Assembly: GCA_019096065.1 (NCBI GenBank)
Contig: JAGUCH010000002.1
Coordinates: 15,698,501 to 15,762,500, forward strand
DNA length: 64,000 nucleotides
Direction: 5' to 3'
DNA from: Paracyclopina nana
Lineage: Eukaryota; Arthropoda; Copepoda; Cyclopoida; Cyclopettidae
Made by a program: the position numbers and the translations under genes. Below the pieces are notes generated by a model. That model was not told the DNA's origin. It saw only the letters and a list, made by a program, of their open reading frames with translations, and did not search any database. Shown piece by piece: positions 10,146-21,611 of this stretch (position 1 is the stretch's first letter; every line of letters starts with the position of its first letter).

Positions 10146-10580
10146 TTCGTATTAGAAGTGGTGAACTGATCGCGATCGCTACTTGGGCGCTAATAAAGGG
10201 GACGAGGCGAAATGCCGCATATACTCTTTTATCTCCGCTGCATTTTTCCCAGCTAAGTGCGAACTCGTTTCTTGGGGTCGATTTGGACTTTAGATGGAAA
10301 ACATTCTTCTGAATTACATAAAGGCATGCCAGTATGCTCGAAATTACGTAAATATTTTACTAATTTACGCTAATCACCGCTAATTGAACTAATCACACGG
10401 TGCAAACAATCTTGCAAAAAAAAACCCGCAGGTTTTTATTAAGTGCAAGTGTACCCATGCTAAGCAGGATTTATGGGGGGCCACTCGTTGAGTGAGAAAC
10501 TCGCTTAGATGTATTTGTAGATATGCTCTGAAAAAGCAAACTTTAAGTGGACTCTTGCCACTTATCTCGTTGGCGTCAAG
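10146..10580. promoter_or_regulatory. Divergent PDX1-PDX2 promoter region
   Basis: 435 bp between the start codons of the two PLP-synthase subunits. Head-to-head placement implies joint control; this is inference from layout. The region is AT-rich in its centre and contains no coding content. PDX2's ATG is preceded directly by AAG, which could also be a splice acceptor for a 5' leader. Confidence 0.5.
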
Positions 10581-11231
10581 ATGAGAAGAATCGGCGTTCT
10601 CGCCATTCAAGGGTCTTTCCTCGAGCACATCCAAGCGTTTGAGAGGCTGAAGACGGAGCACGGCCAAGAGGACCTCGAAGTGATCGAGGTAAGATGCGCA
10701 AGCCAGTTGAGTGACAGCCTGCACGCGCTTGTCATTCCCGGAGGAGAGTCGACCACCATGGGCCATTTCCTCAAGAAAGAGGACTTTTTGCTGAAAATCA
10801 CGGCCTGGTTGAATTCGGGCCATAAATTCGCGTGGGGGACGTGCGCGGGCCTCATCATGCTCGCGGATGAACTGCACAATGAAAAAGTGGGAGGACAATG
10901 CAGAATCGGTGGGATCGCCATCAACGCCTTTAGGAACAGCTACGGTCGCCAAAGAGAAAGCTGCGAACAAAAGGTGATCTTGAAAGACGATCGCTTGCGC
11001 CAGTGCCTATCAAATGAATCAACTGCAGTGCAATTTCACCTGGGCGTGTTCATCCGTGCGCCCAAAATCATGCAGGTCCTGGATGCCAGCAAAGCCAAAG
11101 TCATCGCAGAGACCGAATCCGGCGAAATTGTGGGCGTGTGGCAAGACCGTTTAGTAGCTACCACATTTCACCCCGAGCTCACCGATGACTTGAGGTTCCA
11201 CAAATTCTTTGCCGATCTCTTGGTTATATAA
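10581..11231 (+). CDS. PDX2: Pyridoxal 5'-phosphate synthase, PdxT/SNO glutaminase subunit
   Basis: A single-exon 216-residue class-I glutamine amidotransferase. The triad is complete: Cys88 in the nucleophile elbow GTCAGLI, and His197 and Glu199 in FHPEL. The substrate-binding GGEST signature is at 54-58, following the N-terminal GVLAIQGSF strand. It releases ammonia from glutamine and passes it through the PdxS barrel. The divergent neighbour PDX1 is the synthase half, so both subunits needed for PLP formation are present and appear intact. Confidence 0.95.
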   Translation: MRRIGVLAIQGSFLEHIQAFERLKTEHGQEDLEVIEVRCASQLSDSLHALVIPGGESTTMGHFLKKEDFLLKITAWLNSGHKFAWGTCAGLIMLADELHNEKVGGQCRIGGIAINAFRNSYGRQRESCEQKVILKDDRLRQCLSNESTAVQFHLGVFIRAPKIMQVLDASKAKVIAETESGEIVGVWQDRLVATTFHPELTDDLRFHKFFADLLVI

Positions 11232-11876
11232 TATGCTATAAAATGTTCGACCCCTATCTAACTTTTTATGTTGAGCTAGAAAAATGCATGTGATGCTACT
11301 CTTCACTGAAGCAATGCTTCCAAATGCCGGAAAACTCATTTCGGTACTGATTTTCGGCCAAAAGGACCCTAAAGCGGCCTTTTGAAAAGTGGCCTTCCAT
11401 TTCTGCTATGCGAGCTTCAAATGCGCGATGCAACGAGCCGCGATTTTTTGGGTCGCCGAAATTGTTCGCGAAAATGACTCGCGTCAAAAAAGGATCAGCT
11501 GTCATTGCATGGAAAGCGAGCTTGATGTGCGAAAAAGAGAGGCAAAGGCCAAATCATGCGGTTTATCAGGGTGACTTTCAAAATTCAAAGTTGACGATCC
11601 ATTACGATCCATTTCACTTCGTTACGCCATTGCCAAAATTGCCCGGCATCGACATTTTTGGCTGTTTTTCGTGTCATTAGGCGGGAAACAAAGCCAAGGA
11701 GACAAATCAGCTCTGTTGTCATCGTCATCTTAGTTCTTTAAAAGCAAGACTAGGCAGAAGGAGGAAAGCAGTGGAGGAGCCTTGAGCCGGATTGGAGCGT
11801 CTTGTGTGTGGCAAGCCTTTCTCTTCTCACCGTGAGCAACTCGGCAAGGTCGACCTTGCCTCCAACGCACGCTCAT
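11232..11876. other. Intergenic, no gene accepted
   Basis: 645 bp between PDX2 and the CCDC167-like gene. A 69-codon minus-strand ORF (11296-11505) is present but resembles nothing I know. The right end should hold the promoter of the CCDC167-like gene. Confidence 0.4.
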
Positions 11877-12283
11877 ATGGCCGACAAAAACAGTGCAACT
11901 TCGACGACTGCGACAGCCAGCAGCGCTGAACGAAAAACTCGTAGCTCCATTTTATCCCAGGTATGAATCTCATTCCCAAGCACTCTTTGTTGCTAACGCG
12001 TTCTATCTTGCAGATCAGCGATGTGCAAAGCTCGCTCAATGCTCACTATTTTCGCGTTGAGACACTCGAGAAGGCCCTTGCCTTCAGGGAGATGTCAGTG
12101 GAAGATCGCGAGGTGATGGAAGCCGAACTCGAGGCCATCAAGAGATTACTGAGTGACAACGAAGCTGTCTTGAAGCAGCTCCAAATGGAGAACCGTCAAA
12201 CGCCCTCGTTGGCCTGGCTCATTGTCCTGCTCTGCCTATTCCTCTTCTTCGGCTACACCGTGGTGACCAACACCATTGTGTAA
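11877..12283 (+). CDS. CCDC167: CCDC167-like tail-anchored coiled-coil protein
   Basis: Two exons, 11877-11960 and 12014-12283, with a 53-bp intron, encode 117 residues. An N-terminal Ser/Thr/Ala-rich segment is followed by a coiled coil. Its pattern (MSVEDREVMEAELEAI, then LKQLQMENR) matches the human CCDC167 stretch around ELSPEARRSLEKE and LRQENR. A single C-terminal transmembrane helix (about 95-114) leaves a very short lumenal tail, so insertion is probably by the tail-anchor route. The molecular role of the family is not established. The start context is weak (C at -3). The stop codon is only 8 nt before the BTB-kelch start, and no splice acceptor lies in between. Confidence 0.75.
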
Positions 12284-12291
12284 TCGCAACC

Positions 12292-14588
12292 ATGGACTCG
12301 GTGACTTTGGCGATTGGCTCCGTGTCCCTGCAGGAGCGCCCCGGCTCCAGCAGTGGCGACGATCGTTGCAACAACGTCAAGGTCCTTGTGGACGACCAGG
12401 AAATATGGTGCTCGAAACAGCTTCTGGTGCAGCATTCCAAATACTTTGAGGCCTACTTTGCCTTCTCCGAAAGCAAAGGTTGCCTCAGCAGCAGCGCGGA
12501 TCCTCCGGCGGCAGAGTACGTGGTCAAGCTGAATGGCGGGATCGACTTCGAGTCGATGAAAACCATTCTGGAAGGGCTGTGCCACCCCAAAGGCCAAATT
12601 GTCATAGATGAAGAGAACGTGCAGAGCATTCTGCAGGCGTCGGCCTTTTTGCAGTGTGCCTCGGCCGAAAAAGCCAGTGCGGACTTTATGCTAGCGAACT
12701 TGAGCTTGAACAATGCATACTCCATATTCTTGTTAGCCATGAGCTGCGGGTCGGCCTACTTGGCGAACGCGGCGGAGTCCTTTATATTAGATCAAGTGCG
12801 GAGCCTCAGGCTCACAGTGACTTCAGTGATGGATCTCCTCCAAATGGACGCGGATCACATCGTGGGTGCTATTGATATAATCGAAGATAACCACGTGGCC
12901 TTTAGCACAGCTTGCGGCTGGGTTCTCTACGACCTAGAGATGAGGTCCAACCTCCTCGAGGACTTGATGAAAGACATTATAGTTGAGATTATTCCTTGTG
13001 ACGCTTTTCCGGTGGATGGCCTTGAAGACCATCCATTCCTGCGCGAGGCTTTACGTGTGTCCTTGCATTATGACTCGCTGCCCCTGCGGGGTAAGCTAAA
13101 CTATTGGGAGAATTGCAGCGGCCAAGGTCGCAACTACTCAAAGTGGCCAAAGGTGGGCATTGTCTGCAGCACCGGAAATAATTCTTCAGCCATTGCTTAC
13201 AGGTAAACTGAATGATACTTCGGGTTTTTAGGTCTGATACCGTTTACCGCACACTTTTTCTCAAATTACTTTTCAAAGTGCCCACTTGTTTCTGATGGAA
13301 CAGTTTTTTAGCGAATGATCAAATAACTTTTCCCCTTTCTTAGCTACAATTACTTTTTAGCTTAGAGTTGATTGCAATTTGAGGGCATATTACCAAAAAG
13401 CTAAACTTACAGCAAGTTATCTAAAAAATGTTTCTTTAAACTTCTCTTAACGATAATAATAGCAAATCCGTTTTTGTCACTTCAAATATGTTTGCGAAAA
13501 GACCGAATTCTTTCTTCCTCCACAGTATTTTTCCAATTTTACTCAAGACTATTTTGATCAAGGTGCATTATACCACGTTGAAGCCTTCCATTTAGGCATA
13601 CATTGCCTAAAATATGGATCTCATTTGATAAATCGCACAAATTTGATTGTAGATGCTCAGTGAGTGAGCGGTGGCTCAGGCTGACGTCCAAGCCTCTCAA
13701 ATTGAGGGTCAAAAGCTCGGGCTCTGCCGTCGTAGAGATGAAGCACAGTCTCTACTTCCTCGGCGGAGTGGGCAACAGCCATATGTGGTCGTTCGGGCTG
13801 AGGCTCGACTCTTGGAAATGTCTTTCGCATGAGCAAGACGAGCGCATTCGTCCACTCGTGTGCGGTGTTGAGGACGCAGTCTTTGTGTTTGGAGGCTACA
13901 CAGACAGGTTGAAGGAAGTGCGCTACTTCGACACTGCGGCCAAATTCGATACCATCACCCACAAGTGGCACCTGCTATCCCCCATGAATCACTCTCGGTC
14001 TGGAGGCCAGGCCTGCCACTCCGATGGGAAAATCTACCTGTTCGGAGGCCTATGCAGCCGCCGTAGAGTGATTGTGAGCTGTGAGGTCTACGACATGGCC
14101 ACCGACACCTACGACCACCTGACAGACTTGCCGGCCATGATCCTAGACTTTGGCCTTGTCCTCGTCGGAGATTCGACCGTCTACTTGCTTGGTGGCATGG
14201 ACCCCATCACCTTCGAGACCAAGGACACGGTCTACATCTACGACCTCAAAACTCGTAAATGGCGCCAAGACTTTCCTTCCTTGAATGTCGCGAGGTAATT
14301 TGAGGCCATACCATACTATTTACTCAATTACCCACATCTTGTCCGTTTAGGAAAAGCTGCGCTTGCTTTTACGACGGAAGGGAGCTTTATGTGGCCGGAG
14401 GAGCAACGGCGGAGCTTGACCAGCTAAGTTCGGTGGAGAAGTTTTGCAATTCGAGTCGACGATGGGTTCAGATTGATAATTTGCCCAAGGGTCTTGCGGC
14501 AGAGGCTTCAGTGACAGCTGTGGTGGCTCAAATGCCAGTAAGATTAATGGCAAACTACCGAGAGCTATCGCAATCGAATATGTCATGA
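12292..14588 (+). CDS. BTB-kelch protein (Cullin-3 adaptor type)
   Basis: Three exons (12292-13202, 13653-14294, 14351-14588) give 596 residues. A BTB/POZ domain (about 25-150, with VLVDDQEIWCSKQLL and HSKYFEAYF) leads into a BACK region (about 155-260). At least four kelch blades follow, shown by repeated GG dipeptides (FLGGVG, VFGGYT, LFGGLC, LLGGMD, VAGGAT) with spaced Trp. Such proteins usually bring substrates to Cullin-3 ubiquitin ligase; which family member this is I cannot tell. The ATG has an excellent context (ACCATGG) and lies 8 nt after the upstream stop. Intron 1 (450 bp) is long for this locus. The last exon's C-terminus is short and may be divergent. Confidence 0.85.
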
Positions 14589-14969
14589 AATTAGGCCAAA
14601 TTCCAATTTTCTTTTCAACAAGTGGGACAATCTTCATAAATGCATCATTTTTCCTCCTACTACTGCAACAACAATTTGCCTGCCCCACCTCAATAACCAA
14701 ATGCATTAGTATTTACTATGATTCAACCCTTTCGTATTATATGTATAACGCATGTACTTATTATTATGTCTGTGAGGTGCTCTGCTCAAATGCATTTTTA
14801 TCTGTTGTTGATTCACTTTACGAGTTTTTCTTCTGTCAACGAGAGCAACGCTAATGGAACTTGAAATCGGGAGTAAAAAAAAATGTTGTTATTGCTGCAA
14901 CAAGAGTAAGAACAATTGTTCAGTAGCTGTATACTGCACTGTAAAATAGCCCAAAAATACTGCTTGGTC
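14589..14969. other. Convergent intergenic spacer
   Basis: 381 bp between the stop codons of BTB-kelch(+) and ZFYVE21(-), AT-rich with short A runs. Nothing recognised. Confidence 0.45.
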
Positions 14970-15986
14970 TCACACGCAGTCCTCCTCTTTAGTTTCCATC
15001 ACCATATCCAGTCCCTACAAGAAAGGCAGTAGAGCTTTTGAATTGAAGAAAAAAATGAAAGAATTACCCGTCGAAGAGCAGTGATCCATTGCACAGAGGG
15101 TTTCCTACTGGGCTCAGGTGGAGAATCTATCCTCAGAGATACTTCTTCGTTGCCACTTATTTTGACACGCAAACACAGTGATCCTGATTGGTTCTTTTCG
15201 TCTACGATCGGTTTCATGCTAAGAATTTTGGCAACTTCAAGTGGCTCGACAAGGTCAAGGCCCATTGTGGCATCATCGTGCTCGTGAAATATCAGGAACC
15301 TCTGGTCAGACGTGAGCTTGCAAAAATAGAGCTTCGGCACTTGATCCCCGAGACTTTCAGCATTGGGAGGAAATGGGGTGTCAGGTGATGAAAGGGGAGA
15401 TTTCGCCAGAGTAACATGAAAGGGAGCACCTATATACGCGTACAATATTCAGTTGAAATGAAGCCAATTAAGTGACGGATTACCTTCAAAAAGCACCTTG
15501 ATTTGATTGGTAAAAAAGTCGTCTTCTTCTTTTGTGACATCAGAACATGGCTTGCAAAGCCTGACAGGATCAACGAAGGCCATCCTATGAAGCTGTACTT
15601 TGCTTGAACAGCAAGGGTTGCAGAACACAAGTCCGCAACGTCTGCAATGGTGCTAAAAGAGAGCAATTATATCATTTAAAAAAATATCCCATCATCATTC
15701 CATTGATGCAAAGTTTGCTAATTCATTCTGGTATAACTTAATGATACTTACTCGTCGGTTGAACAGGTTAAATTTGCTCTGGCAGCCCACGCAGTTCGAG
15801 ACCTTTTGTTGAAAAAGAACACATGATTTGACCACATAGAATCAAACCAATAAAGTTAATCACCTCTTGATCAGGAGTCCAATGTGGCTCTGCCAGCTCC
15901 CAGGGAGACGCATCCTTGTCATGTTGGCAAACTATCTTGAGGCCACTTTTGGAATTTACTAACCGTTTACCCCCAGGTGCTGACAT
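14970..15986 (-). CDS. ZFYVE21: Zinc finger FYVE domain-containing protein 21
   Basis: Five exons (15864-15986, 15752-15802, 15484-15652, 15068-15429, 14970-15014) give 249 residues. The FYVE finger is split over exons 1-3: HWTPDQE, CVGCQSKF, then the hallmark RRHHCRRCG and the paired CNPCCSSKV and RLCKPCSD cysteines. A C-terminal PH-like domain follows, starting at about GAPFHVTL, as in human ZFYVE21. The family acts at endosomes and focal adhesions through PI3P. An in-frame ATG four codons upstream (15998) is a possible alternative start; I chose MSAPGGKRLV because its N-terminus matches the human pattern. Divergent from CDC7. Confidence 0.9.
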
Positions 15987-16434
15987 GGTGATGCTCAAAA
16001 AGTTACTTCAACTAGCTCATAACTAAAGTAAAATGAAATAATAAAGCCTACAAATCTACAGTTGCTCCCAAAGCCTTTGACAGGTGAAACACAGGCCCAC
16101 TTTAAGGCCGAACTGCTTGAAATGACTGCAGAACCTGAATCACAATAGAATATATGCATAGAAATTAGGCTTTTCAATAGCCGAGATGCTAAAAAGTGAA
16201 TCGAAATAGGAAGAAAACAGAGATAGGTTACACCAGTATGTTTACATTTACGTTTGGCGGAAAATTAATTGGGCCTGAAAATTTTTCGTCAAATTCAAAG
16301 GAGGAGTAAACAGAAAAAATGCGAGGTTGCGTGAGTTGAGTAGGTAGCAAAAGTTGCGACTTTGGGCGGACGAAATTCAAAATAAAAAGTGGGAACAGAC
16401 GTCAACAATGATAATGCACATGAAGCCATGAAAA
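15987..16434. promoter_or_regulatory. Shared divergent upstream region of ZFYVE21 and CDC7
   Basis: 448 bp between divergent starts, AT-rich, no coding content recognised. Promoter role inferred from position. Confidence 0.4.
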
Positions 16435-19400
16435 ATGTCGTCTGCTCAGAAGAGCGTACGGTCGGCCGCACACGTTCGACGAAGGCATCCTTCTCGATCT
16501 TCTCCAAGGAAAAGTCGAGGCGTGAATTTCGACACCGGTTGCCTTCGCCTGCAAGAATTGCTCTCGCAACTACCACCTCCATGCCCAACTGTTCAAGTCA
16601 TAAGGTCTATTGGAGAAGGAACTTTTTCCAAGGTTTTCTTGGTCAAATGTGCCAACGAGAGCAAGCTGGCCGTCAAGCATTTGGTGCCCACTGCGAGTCC
16701 TGATAGAATTTTGATGGAAGTTGAGTGCTTGAAAATCGCTCAGGGCAAGGAGAATGTCGTTCCTCTCCTGTTTGTTCACCGCCTACTCGGTGACGTTCTC
16801 TTGGCCATGCCCTACGTTGAGTGCAGCAAGTTCTCCGACGTCGTTCGTACCATGGACCACGTGGAGGCGCGAATGTACATGAGGAATCTGTTGAAAGCTC
16901 TGGTGCACATCCACAAGCTCGGCATCATCCATAGGGATATCAAGCCTGCCAACTTTCTTTACGACCGCAAGAAAAAGGAGTTCAAACTAGTAGACTTTGG
17001 ATTGGCCCAACGTTTTGGAGAGGCTGCTTCAAATGGGACGATTGAGGCCGCTCCTGAGCCTCAGTCTCGACATCCTCAATGCAAACGCAAATTGACATCT
17101 AGTGACTTGGCCAATTCTATGGAGTCTCCGCCTCCCTCCTCAAGTTGCTCGAAAAGGAAAAGGGTAACTCATCCTTCTGGAGAAAGAGGCGCTAACCGAA
17201 AAGTCCTCGTTGACAAGTAAGTCAACATCCTTGGCTAGTATTCCGTCTACCTTATATCTTATTTTATTAAACCCTTTAATTTGATTTTAAATGAGTGTTA
17301 GTTGCGACGAACATCGTACCTTAAAGTTTTTAATTAGAAAATAATGTGTCTTTTAAAAAACCGATTGATAATAAGATTGATTGAAAATTAGGCCTGCAAT
17401 TTTTTACCACCATGAATCACACAAAAATTTGACTCCTTTTAAAGCCAAATTTGTATCCATCCATTAACGTATATACTAAATTAACGCAACGCATACTACT
17501 AAATAGCGCACACAGCTAAAAATTGGAAATGCATTTTAAAAAATTGACTGGCAATTATTCTTTAAAACTCATATTTGAAAGAAATAGTTTTCACTATGCT
17601 TCACCCTGCTAGTTTAAAATCATTAGTTTTGGCGAATAAACTAAAGGGCTGAATGTATGTAGTTTGCTGCCTGTGAGAGACGACTTACAGGTCTTAAGTG
17701 TAAAGTAATTTTCATCAATGGATGAATGGAACAAGGCTATAGAAGTTTTTTGGGTGGCAAAATCAGAATTTGGCGACTAGCCAGAATTTCTCACCCTCAT
17801 TAAAATGGCTTTTAGAACCAACATCAAAATGGCTTGTAAGTATTTTATTTAGTACCTACTGGTAAGTGCTAAGCAATAATTTTTTGTTGCCTCGCTAGTA
17901 AGCCAATTTTGGTTAAAAAATAATTAATTCATTACTATATTCATACTAAATACGGGTATACTTAAAAAAACGACAAAAAAGGTCTAACCCCCCCAGATTC
18001 TGGTACATGGTTTAGCTATCCAGGCTCACACATTAATAAATGTATTCATGCTTCCTCGTGTTTCTAGTAACTAAAAAATAATTTGTGTTTTTCTCAAGCC
18101 AGTTTCATAAGTTCATTGATATTTTAATCAACAAGAGCGTTACAAGGCTAAAACATCCAACCTTAAACCGTACGCAACAACATAAAGCCTACAAAATTGT
18201 CACATAGTGCAATTTTCCATTTTCAAATTGAATTTCCAAGCTTTCGTGATTAAATATAAAATTATGTTTTTATATTTCTTAAGATTTTGTGATTTTAGAT
18301 AAAATAATGTCATTAAAAAATTGTGTGTCTTTCAGTAAGCATCTTATTTGCTGTTGGAAGATTTGATTTTCTATAAATTCACTTGATTTCAAAAAAGATT
18401 ATTTGATTTTTAGCAATTCCATGCAAACGGACTTTTGCAGTTGTGGCTTTATTATTGGAACAACTACTTTTGAAATTTCAATTAATAGAAAGTTAGAGAA
18501 TGTCATGATTATACTGTCATCAGAATCTCCTAACCATGTCTTTTCTATCGGTGTAATTATTTTGATGCAACCGTTACAGTTTTAAAGAATGATGAGCGGC
18601 AAAACAAAGTCCTTCGATTAAAATTTTTTCAGATGCATCTCACAAGAAGTTCACGCATCCTTTTTCTTACTCCGTGTACGCAATGTCGCTGCAAAAGTAC
18701 TAAGGCCTTTGAGAGAATTGCGGAAGACTATGAAGTATTGTTCAAGTTTTTATGAAACGATGAAGTTTTCAATAAAGACGTGGAAATCTTGGTGGAAACG
18801 ATGAATGCAAGGAAGTAACTGAGGTTTTATTAGCCGTCAGCTGACAATACTGAATACTGAATAATGGGCGGGAACATTCAAATGATGGAAGGTGATGAAG
18901 TTCAAACACTCCGTAAATGTAAATTGTTGAATGATTGGTTGATGCAGTAGCAAATTCTAAATGTTATGCTAAGCGATTAGCGTCGGAAATTGATAGGCCT
19001 TATACTGTAACATGGAAAGACTTTTTTTTGCAGAATCATAGAGGACTCGAACGTGAAGCAACCGGTGAAAAGTTCAAAGGAAACCCCAACCAAAAACTGT
19101 TGTGACAAACCAGATCTCGACTACTATGATCGCAGGGGTGCGATCCTTAGTGCACGCAAACGCACCCGATCTGCGACGAGGCTTCTGCGCAACCGACTCT
19201 CTGATGACATCGATCCTGGTGATGATGAAGTGGAGGAGATCAATGCAGTTCCCAAAACTCCCAATAAAGACGTCGAGGCGCTTAAAGGAACGCCAGACGT
19301 TCGGAGGAGCCCACGTAAGCACCCATCCTCTGTGAAGACTCCTGGATTCTCCAAGCTCACCATATCCGGATCGACTATTGTGAGCAACGACAAAACTAGT

Positions 19401-20252
19401 TCTGTAAAGAGGCAGACCAGCTTCACGATGCTGGATCCAGCCTCAGGCATTCCTTCAGATGGAACTCCTCGACTTCAAGCCAGTCTCACATCAAGGCACT
19501 CCACTGCCGCCTTGATGATTCCGGGCTGCAATATCCACTTGTCACTGAGTTCCGCTACGAATATCCATCAACCTCATCAGAGCTTAATGGTGCCACATCC
19601 ATCCTTGGGTATTGCACCCATCTGCAAAGACGCAACGGCGCCTCTTACACTGCCTGTAATTGTTGCTTTCATACCTTGTTTTTATGGCTCTAATTCATTT
19701 TTCATGCAGGCTAGTGGAAGGTTTGCTACTCCCACTCCTAAAAGAACTGCTTGCAGCTGCTTTGGCATGCCGAAGGTATGCGCAAAGTGCCTCAGCAGAC
19801 GATCTCAAAGGGCTGCTCGAGCGGGAACCCCTGGATTCAGACCACCTGAAGTCTTGATGAAATTCGAACACCAAACCACTGCAGTCGACATGTGGGCTGC
19901 AGGAGTGATTTTACTCTGCATTCTCTCTAGGACATATCCCTTCTTCCGGGCCCCTGACGATCTCACTGCTTTGGCTGAACTCTTGGCTTTGTTTGGCACC
20001 AAGGCTGTGCAGGATGCTGCTGGCCAATACGGCAAGCGGTTGATCTGCAGTGAAAACGTGCAACCGGTGGACTTGCAGGCCTTTTGCCAAACTCTGGCTG
20101 AAAGGAGGCCAGCCGAGGAGCGCACTCGGGATACATCCCTTTGCCTGGCTACCGACTTGGCTGTGGATTTGCTCACCAAGATTCTTGCGCTCTCGGCGCA
20201 CGAGAGGTTGCCCGCTGAGCAGGCCTTAAATCATCCCTTTTTTGAGGATTGA
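16435..20252 (+). CDS. CDC7: Cell division cycle 7 protein kinase (DDK catalytic subunit)
   Basis: Three exons (16435-17216, 19034-19655, 19710-20252) give 648 residues. The N-lobe has the glycine loop IGEGTF (60-65) and Lys81. The catalytic loop HRDIKPAN begins at 166 and DFG at 187. A long, basic, Ser/Pro-rich kinase insert spans the exon 1-2 junction, as in other CDC7 proteins. It ends in a Cys-rich CSCFGMPKVCAKCLSRR motif just before the activation segment AGTPGFRPPEVL. The C-lobe DMWAAGVI and NHPFFED close the protein. CDC7 with DBF4 phosphorylates MCM2-7 to fire origins. Intron 1 (1817 bp) is about thirty times the local norm; intron 2 is 54 bp and also open in frame, so it could be retained without a stop. 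Confidence 0.93.
17217..19033 (+). other. CDC7 intron 1, AT-rich 1.8 kb
   Basis: Bounded by AA|gtaagt and tttgcag|A. It is strongly AT-rich with scattered homopolymers. The ORF at 18403-18585 has no recognisable content. I see no nested gene or clear transposon ends. Confidence 0.5.
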
Positions 20253-20356
20253 CACATTTTTGTAGTAAAGTAGTAATTCAATGAGATGACTGTATTTGAT
20301 TGTGGTAAGTCTTCTGCTTTCAATTTGGATGAATTATAATGATGCTTACTAAACTG

Positions 20357-21082
20357 CTAGCTAACTATTGAGTCTTTGATGGAGATGTGATTTAGAGCAT
20401 TGACTGTCCATGAATCTTCGACACCTTTGGTGTACTCTCGAATGAATCTGTAGTTGACAATCAGCTGGCTGCCATCCTCGATTTGTTTCTTGATCAGCTC
20501 AGGCAGAGTTGAGTCGTCAGATATCATCTTTTCAATGCCTTGTATATAATGAGCAGTGTAGGTGATTTCCACGTGACGTCTCGTTGGCCTCTCTTGTTCT
20601 TCTTCGTCCAGCATGATTCCTATTTGGAAGATGAAGTTGAGGTAGATGTCTTCTTTGGCAATGGCAAGCCTTTTTCTTTGCGCCATTGACAGGAGTGATA
20701 TGTTTCTCTTGAGCTCGCTCAGACACTCATTGGACACAGCATTTGATTGTTCCAAGGTTGCAAAGTCTCCATCGGCCAGGCAATTGGATATGAATTCCAC
20801 AGCAACTTTGGCACCTTCGATGAAGTTGGCCTTTGAAAAGCTTTGGTCAAAGTAAGGTCGGATGAGAAAATTGGTGAAGAACCAGTTTCGAACTGAATGT
20901 GTGAGGTTGGGAAACGGGTTGACAGGGAAGTCCATCAAGGGTGGCATTATCATTCTCTCATGATCATCACTACTGCCATTTGAAAACATCTTTACCAACA
21001 TTGCTTGATTATTGATCACTTTGGTTCGGCTGTGATTGCAAATGAGCTTTTTGCTCAGATGCACAAGTTGTCTTGACAACAT
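20357..21082 (-). CDS. MAIP1: m-AAA protease-interacting protein 1 (MAIP1/C2orf47 family)
   Basis: A single-exon 241-residue protein with a basic mitochondrial-type N-terminus and a Tim44-like domain. It matches the MAIP1 family at the block RNWFFTNFLIRPYFDQSFS (human RTRFYFFLIRAYFDQEFS) and near the C-terminus at REYTKGVEDSWTVN (human REFTQGVKPDWTI). MAIP1 is a matrix protein that binds the m-AAA protease and helps sort the calcium-uniporter subunit EMRE. Convergent with CDC7 (104 bp apart) and divergent from eEF1G. Confidence 0.85.
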   Translation of the reverse strand: MLSRQLVHLSKKLICNHSRTKVINNQAMLVKMFSNGSSDDHERMIMPPLMDFPVNPFPNLTHSVRNWFFTNFLIRPYFDQSFSKANFIEGAKVAVEFISNCLADGDFATLEQSNAVSNECLSELKRNISLLSMAQRKRLAIAKEDIYLNFIFQIGIMLDEEEQERPTRRHVEITYTAHYIQGIEKMISDDSTLPELIKKQIEDGSQLIVNYRFIREYTKGVEDSWTVNALNHISIKDSIVS

Positions 21083-21611
21083 TTTCTAGACTCACTGAAT
21101 GTTATTTAAATAAGTTTTCTTAAGAAGGCAGATTTTCTGTCAAATTTATCATTTGTAAACAATAGCGGAACTCGTTAAAATGTGTCACGCAACTTTTGTT
21201 TAGTAGGTTGCGTCAAGCTGAAAAAGTTGCGAAATGAGCCAGGCACGGACATTTCCGGTAAAACTGAAAGTAAACAGTTGCCAAGATTGGCTTTAAAGCG
21301 AACTCAAGGCATATATGAGTCGAGTGGCACTTTTTAAGGCTGACTATTCTAAAATATATCGTTTTCACTCTTACTTTTCAGCCAATATACAGATTTAATT
21401 GCAATTATTTTACTTGAGATCGATTTTCACCAGTCTGTCAACTCAAATTCAGACTGTTTTTTTCGATGTCCAAGTGGTGGAGCAACTTTTAAAGCCTACT
21501 TTTGCTGGCTCGACTCACTTTTCGTTCTTTTGAACTGGGTTTTTCACGTCAAGCACACGTTGAAAAATTTCGGCTTCTGGCTTTTCCCTCTGTTAGCACA
21601 ATTACATCATC
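21083..21611. promoter_or_regulatory. Divergent upstream region of MAIP1 and eEF1G
   Basis: 529 bp between divergent starts. Close to eEF1G lies a pyrimidine-rich stretch ending TTTTCCCTCTGTTAG, fifteen bases before the ATG. It could be a 3' splice site for a 5' leader. No other feature seen. Confidence 0.4.

Noticed and set aside
9139-11231. PDX1/PDX2 as bacterial contamination
   Set aside because: PDX1 has two short introns with good splice sites, and the pair is embedded between animal genes (MOB1 and CCDC167-like).
11296-11505. 69-codon minus ORF between PDX2 and CCDC167-like
   Set aside because: Composition looks plausible but no family, no splice partner and no start context; not supported.
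12292-13206. Fusion of CCDC167-like and BTB-kelch into one protein
   Set aside because: A TAA separates them, they are in different frames, and no splice site bypasses the stop.
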